Notes: generated by a model not told the origin, from the letters alone. A stretch of DNA of 64,000 nt from Streptomyces sp. NBC_01549 (GCF_026339955.1 NZ_JAPEPW010000001.1:992001-1056000), one strand, 5' to 3'. Shown: positions 35,847-44,737, counted from the stretch's first letter. Numbers and translations: made by a program.

Positions 35847-36857
35847 TCAGCGGCGCTCGGGCTTGGCGCTGCGCCCCATCAGCTCCTTGACCGCGACGAC
35901 CGGCGACTTGCCCTCGTGGACGATGCCGACGACCGTCTCGGTGATGGGCATGTCGACGCCGTGCCTGCGGGCCAGATCCAGCACGGACTCACAGGACTTG
36001 ACGCCCTCGGCCGTCTGCTTGGTGACCGCGATGGTCTCCTGGAGGGTCATGCCCCTGCCGAGGTTGGTGCCGAAGGTGTGGTTGCGCGACAGCGGCGAGG
36101 AGCAGGTGGCCACCAGGTCGCCCAGGCCCGCGAGTCCGGAGAAGGTCAACGGGTCGGCGCCCATGGCGAGACCGAGGCGGGTGGTCTCGGCGAGTCCGCG
36201 TGTGATCAGCGAGCCCTTGGTGTTGTCGCCCAGGCCCATGCCGTCCGCGATGCCGACGGCGAGGCCGATCACGTTCTTGACCGCGCCGCCCAGTTCGCAG
36301 CCCACCACGTCGGTGTTGGTGTACGGGCGGAAGTACGGGGCGTGGCAGGCGGCCTGGAGACGCTGGGCGACCACTTCCGAGGTGCAGGCGACCACACCGG
36401 CGGCCGGCATCCGGGCGGCGATCTCACGGGCCAGGTTGGGGCCGGTGACCACGGCGATACGGTCGGCGCCGACCTTGGCGACGTCCTCGATCACCTCGCT
36501 CATCCGCATCGCGGAACCGAGTTCGACGCCCTTCATGAGAGAGACCAGGACCGTGTCCGGCTCCAGCAGCGGCGTCCACTCGGCGAGGTTCCCGCGCAGG
36601 GTCTGCGAGGGCACGGCGAGCACGGTGAAGTCGGCGTCACGCGCGGCCTCGGCGGCGTCGGTCGTCGCCCGCAGGTTCTCGGGAAGTTCGACGCCCGGCA
36701 GGTAGTCCGGGTTCGTATGCGTGGAGTTGACCGCCTCGGCGAGCTCGGCGCGCCGCGCGCACAGGGTGACCTCGCACCCCGCGTCGGCGAGCACCATGCC
36801 GAAGGCCGTACCCCACGATCCGGTCCCGAAGACGGCCGCCTTGACCGGCTTGCTCAC
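35847..36857 (-). CDS. gpsA: Glycerol-3-phosphate dehydrogenase [NAD(P)+]
   Basis: GpsA reduces dihydroxyacetone phosphate to sn-glycerol-3-phosphate, the backbone of phospholipids. The 336-residue protein has the NAD loop VFGTGSWGTAFGMVLADAG, the VSLMKGVE and TGPNLAREIA segments, the catalytic Lys in GGAVKNVIGLAVGIADGMG, and FSGLAGLGDLVATCSSPLSRN. The GTG start overlaps the plsC stop by four bases, so acyltransferase and dehydrogenase, consecutive steps of phosphatidic acid synthesis, are translationally coupled. Confidence 0.97.
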   Translation of the reverse strand: MSKPVKAAVFGTGSWGTAFGMVLADAGCEVTLCARRAELAEAVNSTHTNPDYLPGVELPENLRATTDAAEAARDADFTVLAVPSQTLRGNLAEWTPLLEPDTVLVSLMKGVELGSAMRMSEVIEDVAKVGADRIAVVTGPNLAREIAARMPAAGVVACTSEVVAQRLQAACHAPYFRPYTNTDVVGCELGGAVKNVIGLAVGIADGMGLGDNTKGSLITRGLAETTRLGLAMGADPLTFSGLAGLGDLVATCSSPLSRNHTFGTNLGRGMTLQETIAVTKQTAEGVKSCESVLDLARRHGVDMPITETVVGIVHEGKSPVVAVKELMGRSAKPERR

Positions 36858-37657
36858 GTGCTCTGCCCCTCTTCCTGCTGTGCCGGTGCCTGCTGGGCCT
36901 GTACCCGCTCCTGAGCCCGCTCCTGGGCCCTGGTACGCCTGCGCTGTTCGATCCGCACCTGGCGCGGGTCGTAGGGCGTCTCAGGGGCCTTTTCGCCGCG
37001 GATCTGCTCAAGCTGCGCGGTGACGGCGGCCATGATGACCTCGGTGGCCTCCTTCAGGAGGTCCGGGCTCATCTCCCTGTCGTAGAAGCGCGACAGGTCG
37101 ACCGGGGGGCCCGCGAGAACGTGGTGGGTCTTGCGGGGAAGGAGGTTCGGCTTCTTGGCGTACGGCGGCAGCAGTTCGTTGGCGCCCCACTGGGCGACCG
37201 GGATCACCGGGCACTTGGTCTGCAGGGCGACCCGGGCGGCACCGGTCTTGCCGGTCATCGGCCAGCCGTCGGGGTCACGGGTGAGGGTGCCCTCGGGGTA
37301 GAACGCGACGCACTCGCCGCGCTCCACGGCGTCGATCGCGGCCCGGAACGCGCTCAGCGCGTCGGTGCTCTCGCGGTAGACGGGGATCTGTCCGGTGCCG
37401 CGCATCGCGGCCCCCACGAATCCCTTCCTGAAAAGCCCGGCCTTGGCCAGGAAACGCGGAACACGCCCGGTGTTGTACTGATAGTGGGCATACGCGAACG
37501 GGTCCACATGCGAATTGTGGTTCACCGCCGTGATAAATCCGCCCTCAGCCGGAATGTTCTCCATTCCGCGCCAGTCCCGCTTGATCAGAACCACCAGTGG
37601 CGGTTTACAGAGAACCGCTGCGAAGCGGTACCAGAAGCCGATTCTGCGGCGGGGCAC
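36854..37657 (-). CDS. plsC: 1-acyl-sn-glycerol-3-phosphate acyltransferase (PlsC family)
   Basis: This 267-residue membrane-associated acyltransferase has the four PLSC blocks: AVNHNSHVDPFAYAH (HX4D), GTGQIPVYRE, AFYPEGTLTRD (PEGT) and CPVIPVAQWGA. The N-terminal hydrophobic stretch FAAVLCKPPLVVLI may anchor it. A C-terminal extension of about 40 residues is rich in Arg, Gln and Glu. The start is GTG with GGAAGG seven bases upstream. Its coupling with gpsA supports acylation of (lyso)glycerol phosphate; acyl donor and position are not determined by sequence. Confidence 0.93.
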   Translation of the reverse strand: MPRRRIGFWYRFAAVLCKPPLVVLIKRDWRGMENIPAEGGFITAVNHNSHVDPFAYAHYQYNTGRVPRFLAKAGLFRKGFVGAAMRGTGQIPVYRESTDALSAFRAAIDAVERGECVAFYPEGTLTRDPDGWPMTGKTGAARVALQTKCPVIPVAQWGANELLPPYAKKPNLLPRKTHHVLAGPPVDLSRFYDREMSPDLLKEATEVIMAAVTAQLEQIRGEKAPETPYDPRQVRIEQRRRTRAQERAQERVQAQQAPAQQEEGQST

Positions 37658-37802
37658 GCGGGCACCTTCCTCTTAGGGCCTGGGGGGCCGCACAAGTGTC
37701 ACCCCAGGCCGCCGGTCTGTCGAGAACACCGTACGCCCCGACGTCCGGACCGCCACGGGTACCGGGTCACAATGGGCGCGACAAGGGAGGAACGAAGCGC
37801 TC

Positions 37803-38450
37803 GTGCAGTGGACCTTGGTGATCCCCCTCAAAGCCCTGGCGCGGGCCAAGAGCAGGCTCTCTGACACCGCCGCGGACGCGGTGCGCCCCGGACTCGCCCT
37901 CGCCTTCGCGCAGGACACCGTGGCGGCCGCGCTGGCCTGCGCGGCGGTCGGCGATGTGGCGGTCGTCACGGACGACGCGCTGGCCGGGCGGGAGCTGGCC
38001 GCGCTGGGAGCGTGGATCGTCCCGGACGAGCCGGGCGGCGGTCTCAACGCCGCGCTGGCGCACGGGGCAGCGGCCGTACGCTCCCGGACTCCCGAATGCG
38101 CCGTGGCCGCACTGAACGCCGATCTGCCCGCCTTGCGGCCCCTGGAATTGGCTCGGGTACTCGATGCCGCCGCCGAATTCCCGCGCGCTTTTCTCCCCGA
38201 TGCGGCCACAATCGGCACCACTCTGCTGGCCGCATCCCCCGGCCGCGAATTGCGCCCCGCCTTCGGCACCGATTCCCGAACCCGTCATCGCGCCTCGGGA
38301 GCCGCGGAACTCGTTCTCACCGCGGTGGATTCCGTACGCCAGGACGTCGACACCGGGGATGATCTGCGCGCGGCGCTCGCACTGGGAGTGGGCCCACGCA
38401 CGGCCAGGATGGCGGCGAAACTCCTGATCCCGGGCCAACCGGGCACCTGA
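37803..38450 (+). CDS. cofC: 2-phospho-L-lactate / phosphoenolpyruvate guanylyltransferase
   Basis: CofC (FbiD) activates phospho-L-lactate or phosphoenolpyruvate with GTP in coenzyme F420 synthesis; actinobacterial enzymes use phosphoenolpyruvate (established knowledge). The 215-residue nucleotidyltransferase has VIPLKALARAKSRLSD at the N-terminus, AVVTDDALAGRELAALG, GGLNAALAHG, ALNADLPALRPLEL (the metal-binding Asp) and FGTDSRTRHRASGA. The start is GTG, with GGAGG twelve bases upstream, somewhat far. It is divergent from plsC. Confidence 0.93.
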   Translation: MQWTLVIPLKALARAKSRLSDTAADAVRPGLALAFAQDTVAAALACAAVGDVAVVTDDALAGRELAALGAWIVPDEPGGGLNAALAHGAAAVRSRTPECAVAALNADLPALRPLELARVLDAAAEFPRAFLPDAATIGTTLLAASPGRELRPAFGTDSRTRHRASGAAELVLTAVDSVRQDVDTGDDLRAALALGVGPRTARMAAKLLIPGQPGT

Positions 38451-38558
38451 ACGCCGGTCGCCGAGCGAACCGCCGGCCGCCGCGCGAACCGCCGTTCGCC
38501 GACGCCGCGTCCGCCGGGCCCACCAGCGGCGCACACCAGCCCTGGATAGGCTTTCGGC

Positions 38559-38762
38559 ATGCAGGCGACCGCGTACACGTACGACCCCGACACCCGTAGC
38601 GGCCAGGTGCTGCTCGACGACGGCACGCCGGTGCCCTTCGACGGCGCCGCGTTCGACGCCGGCGGGCTCAGGCTGCTGCGCCCGGGGCAGCGCGTACGCA
38701 TCGAGACCGAGGGCGACGGCGAGGCCCGCCGGATCACCCTGGTGACGCTCCAGACCTTCTGA
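38559..38762 (+). CDS. Small cold-shock/OB-like hypothetical protein
   Basis: This 67-residue protein has a beta-rich pattern like a small cold-shock domain: MQATAYTYDPDTRSGQVLLDDGTPVPFDGAAFDAGGLRLLRPGQRVRIE. The stretch GQVLLDDGTPVPFD and the GQRVRIETEG turn resemble the CSD strand arrangement, but the RNA-binding aromatic RNP motifs are not obvious. A clear ribosome-binding site is lacking. It lies between cofC and the convergent hupS, separated from hupS by a bidirectional hairpin. Function unknown. Confidence 0.7.
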   Translation: MQATAYTYDPDTRSGQVLLDDGTPVPFDGAAFDAGGLRLLRPGQRVRIETEGDGEARRITLVTLQTF

Positions 38763-38823
38763 ACAGGCCTTCGCCGGACTCTCCGACCAGGCCTTCTCAC
38801 CGACCAGGTCCCGGACACGCCGC

Positions 38824-38852
38824 GGGCCGGGCTCCCCGTGGGAGTCCGGCCC
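38824..38852. terminator. Bidirectional terminator between the small OB-like gene and hupS
   Basis: A 13-bp stem (38824-38836 with 38840-38852, one G-T pair) with a 3-base loop lies between two convergent genes. It is well placed to end both transcripts. Confidence 0.75.
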
Positions 38853-38880
38853 GGCGCGTGGGTTCCCTGCGCCCCTGCTT

Positions 38881-39522
38881 CTAGCGGGCGGTGGTCTTCT
38901 TGGCGGTGGTCTTGCGAGCCGTCGACTTCTTGGCGGGGGCCTTCTTGGCGGTCGCCTTCTTCGCCGGGGCCTTCTTGGCCGTCGCCTTCTTGGCGGTCGC
39001 CGCGGTCTTCTTGGCGGTCGCCGTCGTCTTCTTGGCGGTCGTCTTCTTGGCCGTCGTCTTCTTCGCGGCGGCGGTGGTCTTCTTGACCGCCGTCTTCTTC
39101 GCCGCGGCGGTGGTCTTCTTCGCAGTCGCCTTCTTGGCAGCGGTGGTCTTCTTGGCCGCGGCCTTCTTGACCGTCGCCGCGGCACCCCCGGTCAGGCTAC
39201 CCTTGGGCGCCTTCTTGACCGCGACCTCGCCACCGCGCGGGAGCTTCTTCGAGCCGCTCACCAGGTCCTTGAAGCCCTGACCCGCGCGGAAGCGCGGCAC
39301 AGAGGTCTTCTTGACCCGAACACGCTCACCCGTCTGCGGGTTACGGGCGTAACGAGCCGGACGGTCGACCTTCTCGAAGGAACCGAAGCCGGTGACCGAG
39401 ACCCGGTCCCCGCCGACAACTGCACGGACGATCGCGTCCAGTACGGCGTCGACCGCGTCGGCGGCCTGCTGACGCCCGCCGACCTTGTCGGCAATCGCTT
39501 CTACGAGCTGCGCCTTGTTCAC
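38881..39522 (-). CDS. hupS: HU-type nucleoid protein with lysine-rich tail
   Basis: HupS is the sporulation-associated two-part HU of Streptomyces. Residues 1-92 form a complete HU domain (MNKAQLVEAIADKVGGRQQA..., GFGSFEKVDRPARYARNPQTGERV, VPRFRAGQGFKDLV). The remaining 120 residues are a histone H1-like tail of KKTTA, KKATA and KKAPA repeats. The length of 213 matches HupS, not the short HupA. The tail binds DNA and helps condense spore nucleoids (established knowledge). The start is GTG with a GAAGGGGAAG ribosome-binding site. Confidence 0.97.
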   Translation of the reverse strand: MNKAQLVEAIADKVGGRQQAADAVDAVLDAIVRAVVGGDRVSVTGFGSFEKVDRPARYARNPQTGERVRVKKTSVPRFRAGQGFKDLVSGSKKLPRGGEVAVKKAPKGSLTGGAAATVKKAAAKKTTAAKKATAKKTTAAAKKTAVKKTTAAAKKTTAKKTTAKKTTATAKKTAATAKKATAKKAPAKKATAKKAPAKKSTARKTTAKKTTAR

Positions 39523-39660
39523 GTCTTCCCCTTCGGAGACATTGCCCGAACGAATGCGTTCAAGCTTTTTCGCACGTTAGGCAGATATATACCGCAAATC
39601 AAACACGAAACGGGCTAATCACCCTTGTGCCGCAACGAACTCGGACTGTCGCGGAGTTCC

Positions 39661-39891
39661 TCAGCGATCCCCTTCGAGGAATCGACCCTCGTCGAGGTCG
39701 GTGGTGAACCGCTCCAGCCGCCTTGTCGCGTCGGCGAGATCGTGCTTGGCCACGGCCGTAATGACCAGCAGCTTCCGGGTCAGCGCCATCCGTACGCCCT
39801 CCGGGACTTGCAGTGCGCGCACTCTTGTGTGCGCTTCCTTCAGTTGGGCCGCGACTGCCGCATAGAGCTCGAGTTGGCCGTCGTGTTCCAT
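39661..39891 (-). CDS. Small helical hypothetical protein
   Basis: This 76-residue, highly charged helical protein runs MEHDGQLELYAAVAAQLKEA...VRALQVPEGVRMALTRKLLV...HDLADATRRLERFTTDLDEGRF. No motif or membrane segment is seen. It starts at the ATG with a poor ribosome-binding site; longer in-frame starts add Pro/Arg-rich sequence. Conserved position beside hupS in Streptomyces is likely from memory of this region. Function unknown. Confidence 0.65.
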   Translation of the reverse strand: MEHDGQLELYAAVAAQLKEAHTRVRALQVPEGVRMALTRKLLVITAVAKHDLADATRRLERFTTDLDEGRFLEGDR

Positions 39892-40079
39892 GCACAGATT
39901 GTGCCATCTGGGGCGAGTTGTCGCCTGCCCAGGGGGTAACTGCCGTCCCTGGAGAGGGTCCTGAGCGCCCCGGAGAGCTGCGGCTCCAAGAAGCGCGTAC
40001 CCAGGCAATCTCCTTTGTAACTAGGGGAGTTGAAGCCCATCGAAGGGGTGCGCGGGGGGCGTCCGGGGGCAGACACAGC

Positions 40080-40111
40080 TGTACCCCCAACCGTCCACGA
40101 TTGGGGGTACA
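40080..40111 (-). terminator. Hairpin downstream of leuD
   Basis: The perfect 11-bp arms tgtacccccaa and ttgggggtaca enclose a 10-base loop, 58 bases beyond the leuD stop on its strand. A terminator is most likely; there is no strong T run. Confidence 0.6.
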
Positions 40112-40168
40112 GAGGGGTGTTGCGGTGGCTGAAATCAGCCGTGCCTCAGCCGCGAGGCGTCCCGGGCG

Positions 40169-40762
40169 TCAGACCTGCAGCGTCTTCGGCTTGTACGACG
40201 GGCGCTTGGCCTCGTACTCCGCGATGTCGCCCTCGTTCTGGAGGGTGATGGAGATGTCGTCCAGGCCGTTCAGCAGCCGCCAGCGGGCGTTCTCGTCGAG
40301 CTCGAAGGCGGCGGTGATGCCCTCGGCGCGCACCTCACGGGCCTCCAGGTCGACCGTGATCTCGGCCTGCGGGTCCTTCTCCGTCAGCTCCTGCAGCGCG
40401 TCCACGATCTTCTGCTCCAGAACCACCGTGAGCAGGCCGTTCTTGAGCGAGTTGCCGCGGAAGATGTCCGCGAATCGGGACGAGATGACGGCCTTGAAGC
40501 CGTAGTTCTGCAGCGCCCAGACGGCGTGCTCGCGGGAGGAGCCGGTGCCGAAGTCGGGGCCCGCGACCAGGACCGTGGCGCCCGCGCGCTCGGGCTGGTT
40601 GAGGATGAAGGACGAGTCCTTGCGCCAGGCCTCGAACAGCCCGTCCTCGAAACCGTCCCTGGTCACCTTCTTGAGCCAGTGGGCGGGGATGATCTGGTCG
40701 GTGTCGACGTTGCTGCGGCGCAGCGGAACGGCCCGGCCGGTGTGTGTGGTGAATGCTTCCAT
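40169..40762 (-). CDS. leuD: 3-isopropylmalate dehydratase small subunit
   Basis: LeuD is the swivelling domain that pairs with LeuC to isomerise 2-isopropylmalate in leucine synthesis. The 197-residue protein has [20 protein letters not shown], the substrate loop [14 protein letters not shown], and [17 protein letters not shown]. It follows leuC by six bases on the same strand. A hairpin closes the operon. Confidence 0.97.
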   Translation of the reverse strand: MEAFTTHTGRAVPLRRSNVDTDQIIPAHWLKKVTRDGFEDGLFEAWRKDSSFILNQPERAGATVLVAGPDFGTGSSREHAVWALQNYGFKAVISSRFADIFRGNSLKNGLLTVVLEQKIVDALQELTEKDPQAEITVDLEAREVRAEGITAAFELDENARWRLLNGLDDISITLQNEGDIAEYEAKRPSYKPKTLQV

Positions 40763-40768
40763 GACTTC

Positions 40769-42202
40769 TCAGACTCCAGCGGGCGTGCGGGCGGCAGACG
40801 AGTCGACGAGATCGGCCGGGGAGGCCAGGTGACCGAGTACGGCGGTGGCGGCGGCGACCTGCGGCGACACCAGGTGCGTTCGGCCGCCCTTGCCCTGCCT
40901 GCCCTCGAAGTTGCGGTTCGAGGTGGACGCGGAGCGCTCACCGGGGGCCAGCTGGTCGGGGTTCATGCCCAGACACATCGAGCAGCCCGCGTGCCGCCAT
41001 TCGGCGCCGGCCTCCTTGAAGACCACGTCCAGGCCCTCGGAGACGGCCTGCAGACCGACCCGCGCGGAGCCGGGGACCACCAGCATCCGTACGCCGTCGG
41101 CGACTTTGCGGCCCCCGACGATCGCGGCGGCGGCGCGCAGGTCCTCGATGCGACCGTTGGTGCAGGAACCTACGAAGACGGTGTCGACCTTGATGTCGCG
41201 CAGCGGCTGTCCGGCGGTCAACCCCATGTACTCCAGGGCCTTTTCGGCGGCCATGCGCTCCGATGCGTCTTCGTACGAAGCCGGGTCGGGGACGGACGCC
41301 GAAAGCGGCGCTCCCTGGCCCGGGTTGGTGCCCCAGGTGACGAACGGCGCCAGCGACGGGCCGTCGATGACCACCTCGGCGTCGAAAACCGCGTCCTCGT
41401 CCGTCTTCAGGGTCTTCCAGTACGCGACCGCGGCGTCCCACTCCTCGCCCTCGGGGGCGTGCGCACGGCCCTTGAGGTACTCGAAGGTGGTCTCGTCGGG
41501 GGCGATCATGCCCGCGCGGGCGCCGGCCTCGATCGACATGTTGCAGATGGTCATCCGGGCTTCCATCGAGAGCTTCTCGATGGCGGAGCCGCGGTACTCC
41601 AGGATGTAGCCCTGGCCGCCGCCCGTACCGATCTTGGCGATGATCGCCAGGATCAGGTCCTTGGCGGTGACACCCTCGGGCAGCTCGCCGTCGATCGTGA
41701 TGGCCATGGTCTTGGGACGGGCCAGCGGCAGCGTCTGGGTGGCCAGCACATGCTCGACCTGCGAGGTGCCGATGCCGAACGCCAGCGCGCCGAAGGCACC
41801 GTGCGTGGAGGTGTGGGAGTCGCCACAGACCACGGTGGTACCGGGCTGGGTCAGACCCAGCTGCGGTCCCACCACGTGGACGACGCCCTGCTCGACGTCA
41901 CCCAGCGAGTGCAGCCGTACACCGAACTCGGCGCAGTTCTTGCGCAGCGTCTCCAGCTGGGCCCGGGAGACCGGGTCCGCGATGGGCTTGTCGATGTCGA
42001 GGGTCGGGGTGTTGTGATCCTCGGTGGCGATGGTGAGGTCGAGACGGCGCACGGGACGCCCCGCCTGGCGGAGGCCGTCGAAGGCCTGCGGGCTGGTCAC
42101 CTCGTGCAGCAGGTGCAGATCGATGAAGAGGAGGTCGGGCTCGCCCTCGGCGCGCCGGACGACATGGTCGTCCCAGACCTTCTCCGCGAGTGTCCTACCC
42201 AT
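40769..42202 (-). CDS. leuC: 3-isopropylmalate dehydratase large subunit
   Basis: This 477-residue aconitase-fold catalytic subunit carries the [4Fe-4S] cluster. The cluster Cys residues are in FVGSCTNGR (about 350) and [10 protein letters not shown] (about 410). [20 protein letters not shown] and GNRxFEGRQG-type [13 protein letters not shown] are diagnostic. It is the first gene of leuCD, divergent from ndgR with an operator-like inverted repeat between them. Confidence 0.98.
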   Translation of the reverse strand: MGRTLAEKVWDDHVVRRAEGEPDLLFIDLHLLHEVTSPQAFDGLRQAGRPVRRLDLTIATEDHNTPTLDIDKPIADPVSRAQLETLRKNCAEFGVRLHSLGDVEQGVVHVVGPQLGLTQPGTTVVCGDSHTSTHGAFGALAFGIGTSQVEHVLATQTLPLARPKTMAITIDGELPEGVTAKDLILAIIAKIGTGGGQGYILEYRGSAIEKLSMEARMTICNMSIEAGARAGMIAPDETTFEYLKGRAHAPEGEEWDAAVAYWKTLKTDEDAVFDAEVVIDGPSLAPFVTWGTNPGQGAPLSASVPDPASYEDASERMAAEKALEYMGLTAGQPLRDIKVDTVFVGSCTNGRIEDLRAAAAIVGGRKVADGVRMLVVPGSARVGLQAVSEGLDVVFKEAGAEWRHAGCSMCLGMNPDQLAPGERSASTSNRNFEGRQGKGGRTHLVSPQVAAATAVLGHLASPADLVDSSAARTPAGV

Positions 42203-42358
42203 CGCTTTCCCTCCGGCCGGCCTGTGTGGCGCCGGCCCAACTAGAGATTTCCGGGGCGGCGGCGTCCGTACCCCTCGTCCGGACGCCCTCCACCGGGCCC
42301 GTTGGTCCGCGGGCCGCTGTGTCTACAAGGGTGGCGCGTTCCACCGAAAATTGAACTT

Positions 42359-42379
42359 GCGTTTCACAGAGTGAGACGC
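42359..42379. promoter_or_regulatory. Operator candidate between leuC and ndgR
   Basis: The arms gcgtttcac (42359-42367) and gtgagacgc (42371-42379) form a 9-bp inverted repeat with one mismatch and a 3-base centre, 13 bases before the ndgR ATG. NdgR is known to control leuCD and itself in Streptomyces, so this is the natural binding site in the shared promoter (inference on exact bases). Confidence 0.6.
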
Positions 42380-42391
42380 GAGTATCGTTGC

Positions 42392-43108
42392 ATGGACAAC
42401 AGTAGCGGCGTCGGCGTTCTGGACAAGGCAGCCCTTGTCCTGAGCGCTCTGGAGTCCGGTCCGGCCACCCTCGCGGGACTGGTCGCGGCGACCGGACTGG
42501 CACGACCCACGGCACATCGCCTCGCCGTGGCACTTGAACACCACCGCATGGTGGCGCGCGACATGCAGGGCCGTTTCATTCTCGGCCCCCGCCTCGCCGA
42601 GCTGGCCGCGGCCGCGGGCGAGGACCGTCTCCTCGCGACGGCCGGCCCGGTGCTCACGCATCTGCGCGACGTCACGGGCGAGAGCGCCCAGCTCTACCGC
42701 CGCCAGGGCGACATGCGCATCTGCGTCGCCGCGGCCGAGCGCCTGTCCGGCCTTCGGGACACGGTCCCGGTCGGCTCGACGCTCACGATGAAGGCCGGTT
42801 CCTCGGCGCAGATCCTGATGGCCTGGGAAGAGCCGGAGCGCCTGCACCGCGGCCTCCAGGGTGCCCGCTTCACCGCCACGGCGCTCTCGGGCGTACGGCG
42901 CCGGGGCTGGGCCCAGTCGATCGGCGAGCGCGAGCCGGGCGTCGCGTCGGTCTCCGCGCCCGTACGGGGCCCCTCGAACCGTGTGGTGGCCGCCGTCTCG
43001 GTCTCCGGCCCGATCGAGCGCCTGACCCGGCACCCGGGCCGTATGCACGCCCAGGCGGTCATCGACTCCGCCGCCCGCCTCTCCGAGGCCCTCCGCCGCA
43101 CGGGCTGA
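42392..43108 (+). CDS. ndgR: IclR-type regulator NdgR
   Basis: NdgR (nitrogen-dependent growth regulator) controls leucine and other amino-acid genes and affects antibiotic output in Streptomyces. The 238-residue protein has an N-terminal winged helix (GVGVLDKAALVLSALESGPATLAGLVAATGLARPTAHRLAVALEHH) and the IclR effector domain (residues about 70-235, SAQLYRRQGDMRICVAAAERLSGL..., WEEPERLH, RRRGWAQSIGEREPGVASVSAPV). The ATG at 42392 gives the known family length; an upstream in-frame start would run into the operator. It is divergent from leuCD and ends in a terminator. Confidence 0.96.
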   Translation: MDNSSGVGVLDKAALVLSALESGPATLAGLVAATGLARPTAHRLAVALEHHRMVARDMQGRFILGPRLAELAAAAGEDRLLATAGPVLTHLRDVTGESAQLYRRQGDMRICVAAAERLSGLRDTVPVGSTLTMKAGSSAQILMAWEEPERLHRGLQGARFTATALSGVRRRGWAQSIGEREPGVASVSAPVRGPSNRVVAAVSVSGPIERLTRHPGRMHAQAVIDSAARLSEALRRTG

Positions 43109-43128
43109 GCCACCCCTCCAGTACGACA

Positions 43129-43174
43129 CCGGGGGACGAGCCGGCCTCAACGCCGCGGCAGGCTCATCCCCCGG
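43129..43174 (+). terminator. Terminator after ndgR
   Basis: The 14-bp arms 43129-43142 and 43161-43174 pair with one G-T and an 18-base loop, starting 20 bases past the ndgR stop. Confidence 0.65.
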
Positions 43175-43207
43175 ACACCTCCCCGCCCCTCCCCGCTCCG
43201 CCCTGCC

Positions 43208-43228
43208 GGGGCGCGGGGAACTGCGCGA
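43208..43228. repeat. Third copy of the dispersed intergenic repeat
   Basis: The word ggggcgcggggaactgcg, found twice at 25624 and 25712, occurs here again just beyond ndgR, between convergent genes. Confidence 0.7.
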
Positions 43229-43256
43229 CCAGCCGCAGCCGGCCCGCACCATCCGA

Positions 43257-43790
43257 TCAACCCGCCGCTCCCCCGGCCTCCGCGCCCTCCTTGGGCGACC
43301 GATGAGCGAACCGGTCCGCCGCCCGCCGCCCCCGCTTCTCCACGGGCAACGCCCCGTACGCGGCCGCGAGCCCGAAGGGCGGCATGTCCGCGTAGATCGA
43401 CTCGTACGACCCCTCCGGCACGACATACGCCTCGCGCCAGATCCCCACGTGCTGGCGCACCTTCCCCGCCCGCTCCTTGCGGTTGATGATCGCCCACACC
43501 TTGTGGTGGAACATGTCGGGCGCCGACGCGTACGCGTAGAGCTTCTCCTTGGACTCCCAGTACTGGACGACGTAGTACGTCCGCGGTGACGCCGTCAGCA
43601 GCACGCGGCCGAGCAGGCCTCGACCGCCGTCCTTCTCCAGGTCCCGCACCATGCGCAGCATGGCGAAGAACACTGGTACCCACTGGTGCACCGCCCAGAA
43701 GTGGTTGACGCGCATGCCGATCAGCAGGACGACCACGTCCCCTTCGGCTGCCGCGGTGGTACGGCCTGCGGCCGCGGGCTTCCCTAACAT
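43257..43790 (-). CDS. DUF4188 monooxygenase-like protein
   Basis: This 177-residue ferredoxin-like (dimeric alpha/beta barrel) protein belongs to the DUF4188 family: VVVLLIGMRVNHFWAVHQWVPVFFAMLRM, YYVVQYWESKEKLYAYAS, HHKVWAIINR, VGIWREAYVVPEGSYESIYADMPPFGLAAAY. Relatives are annotated as monooxygenase-like or phenylacetaldoxime-dehydratase-like, but function is unproven. The ATG has GGGGGAAG before it. It is divergent from a MerR gene with an inverted repeat between, so it is probably MerR-controlled. Confidence 0.85.
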   Translation of the reverse strand: MLGKPAAAGRTTAAAEGDVVVLLIGMRVNHFWAVHQWVPVFFAMLRMVRDLEKDGGRGLLGRVLLTASPRTYYVVQYWESKEKLYAYASAPDMFHHKVWAIINRKERAGKVRQHVGIWREAYVVPEGSYESIYADMPPFGLAAAYGALPVEKRGRRAADRFAHRSPKEGAEAGGAAG

Positions 43791-43813
43791 GTCTTCCCCC
43801 TGTTGGTTAGCGG

Positions 43814-43843
43814 CACTATCCGATGGTGTCTGTTTGGATAGTG
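43814..43843. promoter_or_regulatory. MerR operator candidate
   Basis: Perfect arms cactatcc (43814-43821) and ggatagtg (43836-43843), separated by 14 bases, lie between the divergent DUF4188 and MerR genes. MerR regulators typically bind such dyads within promoters. Confidence 0.5.
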
Positions 43844-43869
43844 GCGCCACCCAAGGAAGGGCGCAAGGG

Positions 43870-44514
43870 ATGCGGCTGTCGGAGTTGAGTGAGCGCAGCG
43901 GGGTGTCCATCGCGACGATCAAGTACTACTTGCGCGAAGGGCTGTTGGCACCGGGCCGCCGCGTCAGTGCGACGACGGCCGAGTACGACGAGAGCCATCT
44001 GCGCAGGCTGCGGCTGGTGCGAGCGCTGATCCAGGCGGGGCGGGTCCCCGTGGCCACGGCCAAGGAGATCCTCGGGCATGTCGACGACGAGTCCCTGGGC
44101 CGGACGATCCGGCTGGGCGCTGCCCTGTGGGCGCTGCCGCAGGAGCCCGAGCCGGACGAGCGGGACCCGGCCGTCCGTTCCGCGCGCCGCGAGGTGGACC
44201 GGCTCCTGGAGTCGCTGGGCTGGGAGACCGCCCGGGAACTGGGCACCCTCTCCCCCGTGCACCGTTCCCTGGTGTCGGCGGTGGCCACGCTGATCCGGCT
44301 CGGCTATGCCTGGGACGCCGAACTCATGGCACCGTACGCACGGTTGATGCACCAGGCGGCCGTCCGCGACCTGGACTTCCTGGAGAAGCACCCCTCGGAG
44401 GAGGAGAAGGTCGAGACGGCGGTCGCGGCGGCGATTCTCTTCGAACCGGTCCTCAAAGCGCTGCACCGGCTGGCCCAGGAGGAGGAGTCGGCCCGGCGCT
44501 ACGGCATCGAGTGA
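43870..44514 (+). CDS. MerR-family transcriptional regulator
   Basis: This 214-residue regulator has the N-terminal MerR winged helix (MRLSELSERSGVSIATIKYYLREGLLAPGRRVSATTAEYDESHLRRLRLVRALI). A long helical C-terminal domain of about 140 residues lacks the Cys pattern of metal-sensing MerR proteins, so it may sense a small organic ligand. The last part (EEKVETAVAAAILFEPVLKALHRLAQEEE) resembles the DUF-type C-terminus of actinomycete MerR-like regulators. The ATG at 43870 follows an AAGGG ribosome-binding site. The likely target is the divergent DUF4188 gene. Confidence 0.92.
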   Translation: MRLSELSERSGVSIATIKYYLREGLLAPGRRVSATTAEYDESHLRRLRLVRALIQAGRVPVATAKEILGHVDDESLGRTIRLGAALWALPQEPEPDERDPAVRSARREVDRLLESLGWETARELGTLSPVHRSLVSAVATLIRLGYAWDAELMAPYARLMHQAAVRDLDFLEKHPSEEEKVETAVAAAILFEPVLKALHRLAQEEESARRYGIE

Positions 44515-44602
44515 CGCGTACGCCGTCCGGGGCGGCGGCGCCCAGGACGGCGGAGTCCGTGAACCCAAGGGGCGGGGCCGCCGGCACCGGAACCCGGAAA
44601 CG

Positions 44603-44636
44603 CCGATGGACCCCCACCGAAGTGGAGGTCCATCGG
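44603..44636. terminator. Bidirectional terminator between the MerR gene and the tRNA cluster
   Basis: The 15-bp arms 44603-44617 and 44622-44636, with one mismatch and a cgaa loop, lie 89 bases past the MerR stop and just past the last tRNA-Glu on the other strand. Confidence 0.75.
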
Positions 44637-44644
44637 ACTTCACG

Positions 44645-44717
44645 TACCCCCGACCGGATTCGAACCGGCGCTACCGCCTTGAGAGGGCGGCGTGCTAGGC
44701 CGCTACACAACGGGGGC
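44645..44717 (-). tRNA. tRNA-Glu (CTC)
   Basis: This 73-base cloverleaf runs on the minus strand. The acceptor GCCCCCG pairs with CGGGGGT, the anticodon loop is CTCTCAA (anticodon CTC), and the T-loop is GTTCGAATC. CCA is not encoded. It is the last of five tRNAs in the cluster. Confidence 0.97.
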
Positions 44718-44737
44718 AAGGACCACAAGTGATCCAG

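Noticed and set aside
37677..37710. Inverted repeat ggcctgggg/ccccaggcc between plsC and cofC as an operator
   Set aside because: The arms are simple G/C-rich words with a 16-base loop, easily expected by chance in this genome; no further support.
38451..38558. Gcgaaccgccg-type short repeats downstream of cofC
   Set aside because: They are low-complexity G/C repeats without consistent period or symmetry.
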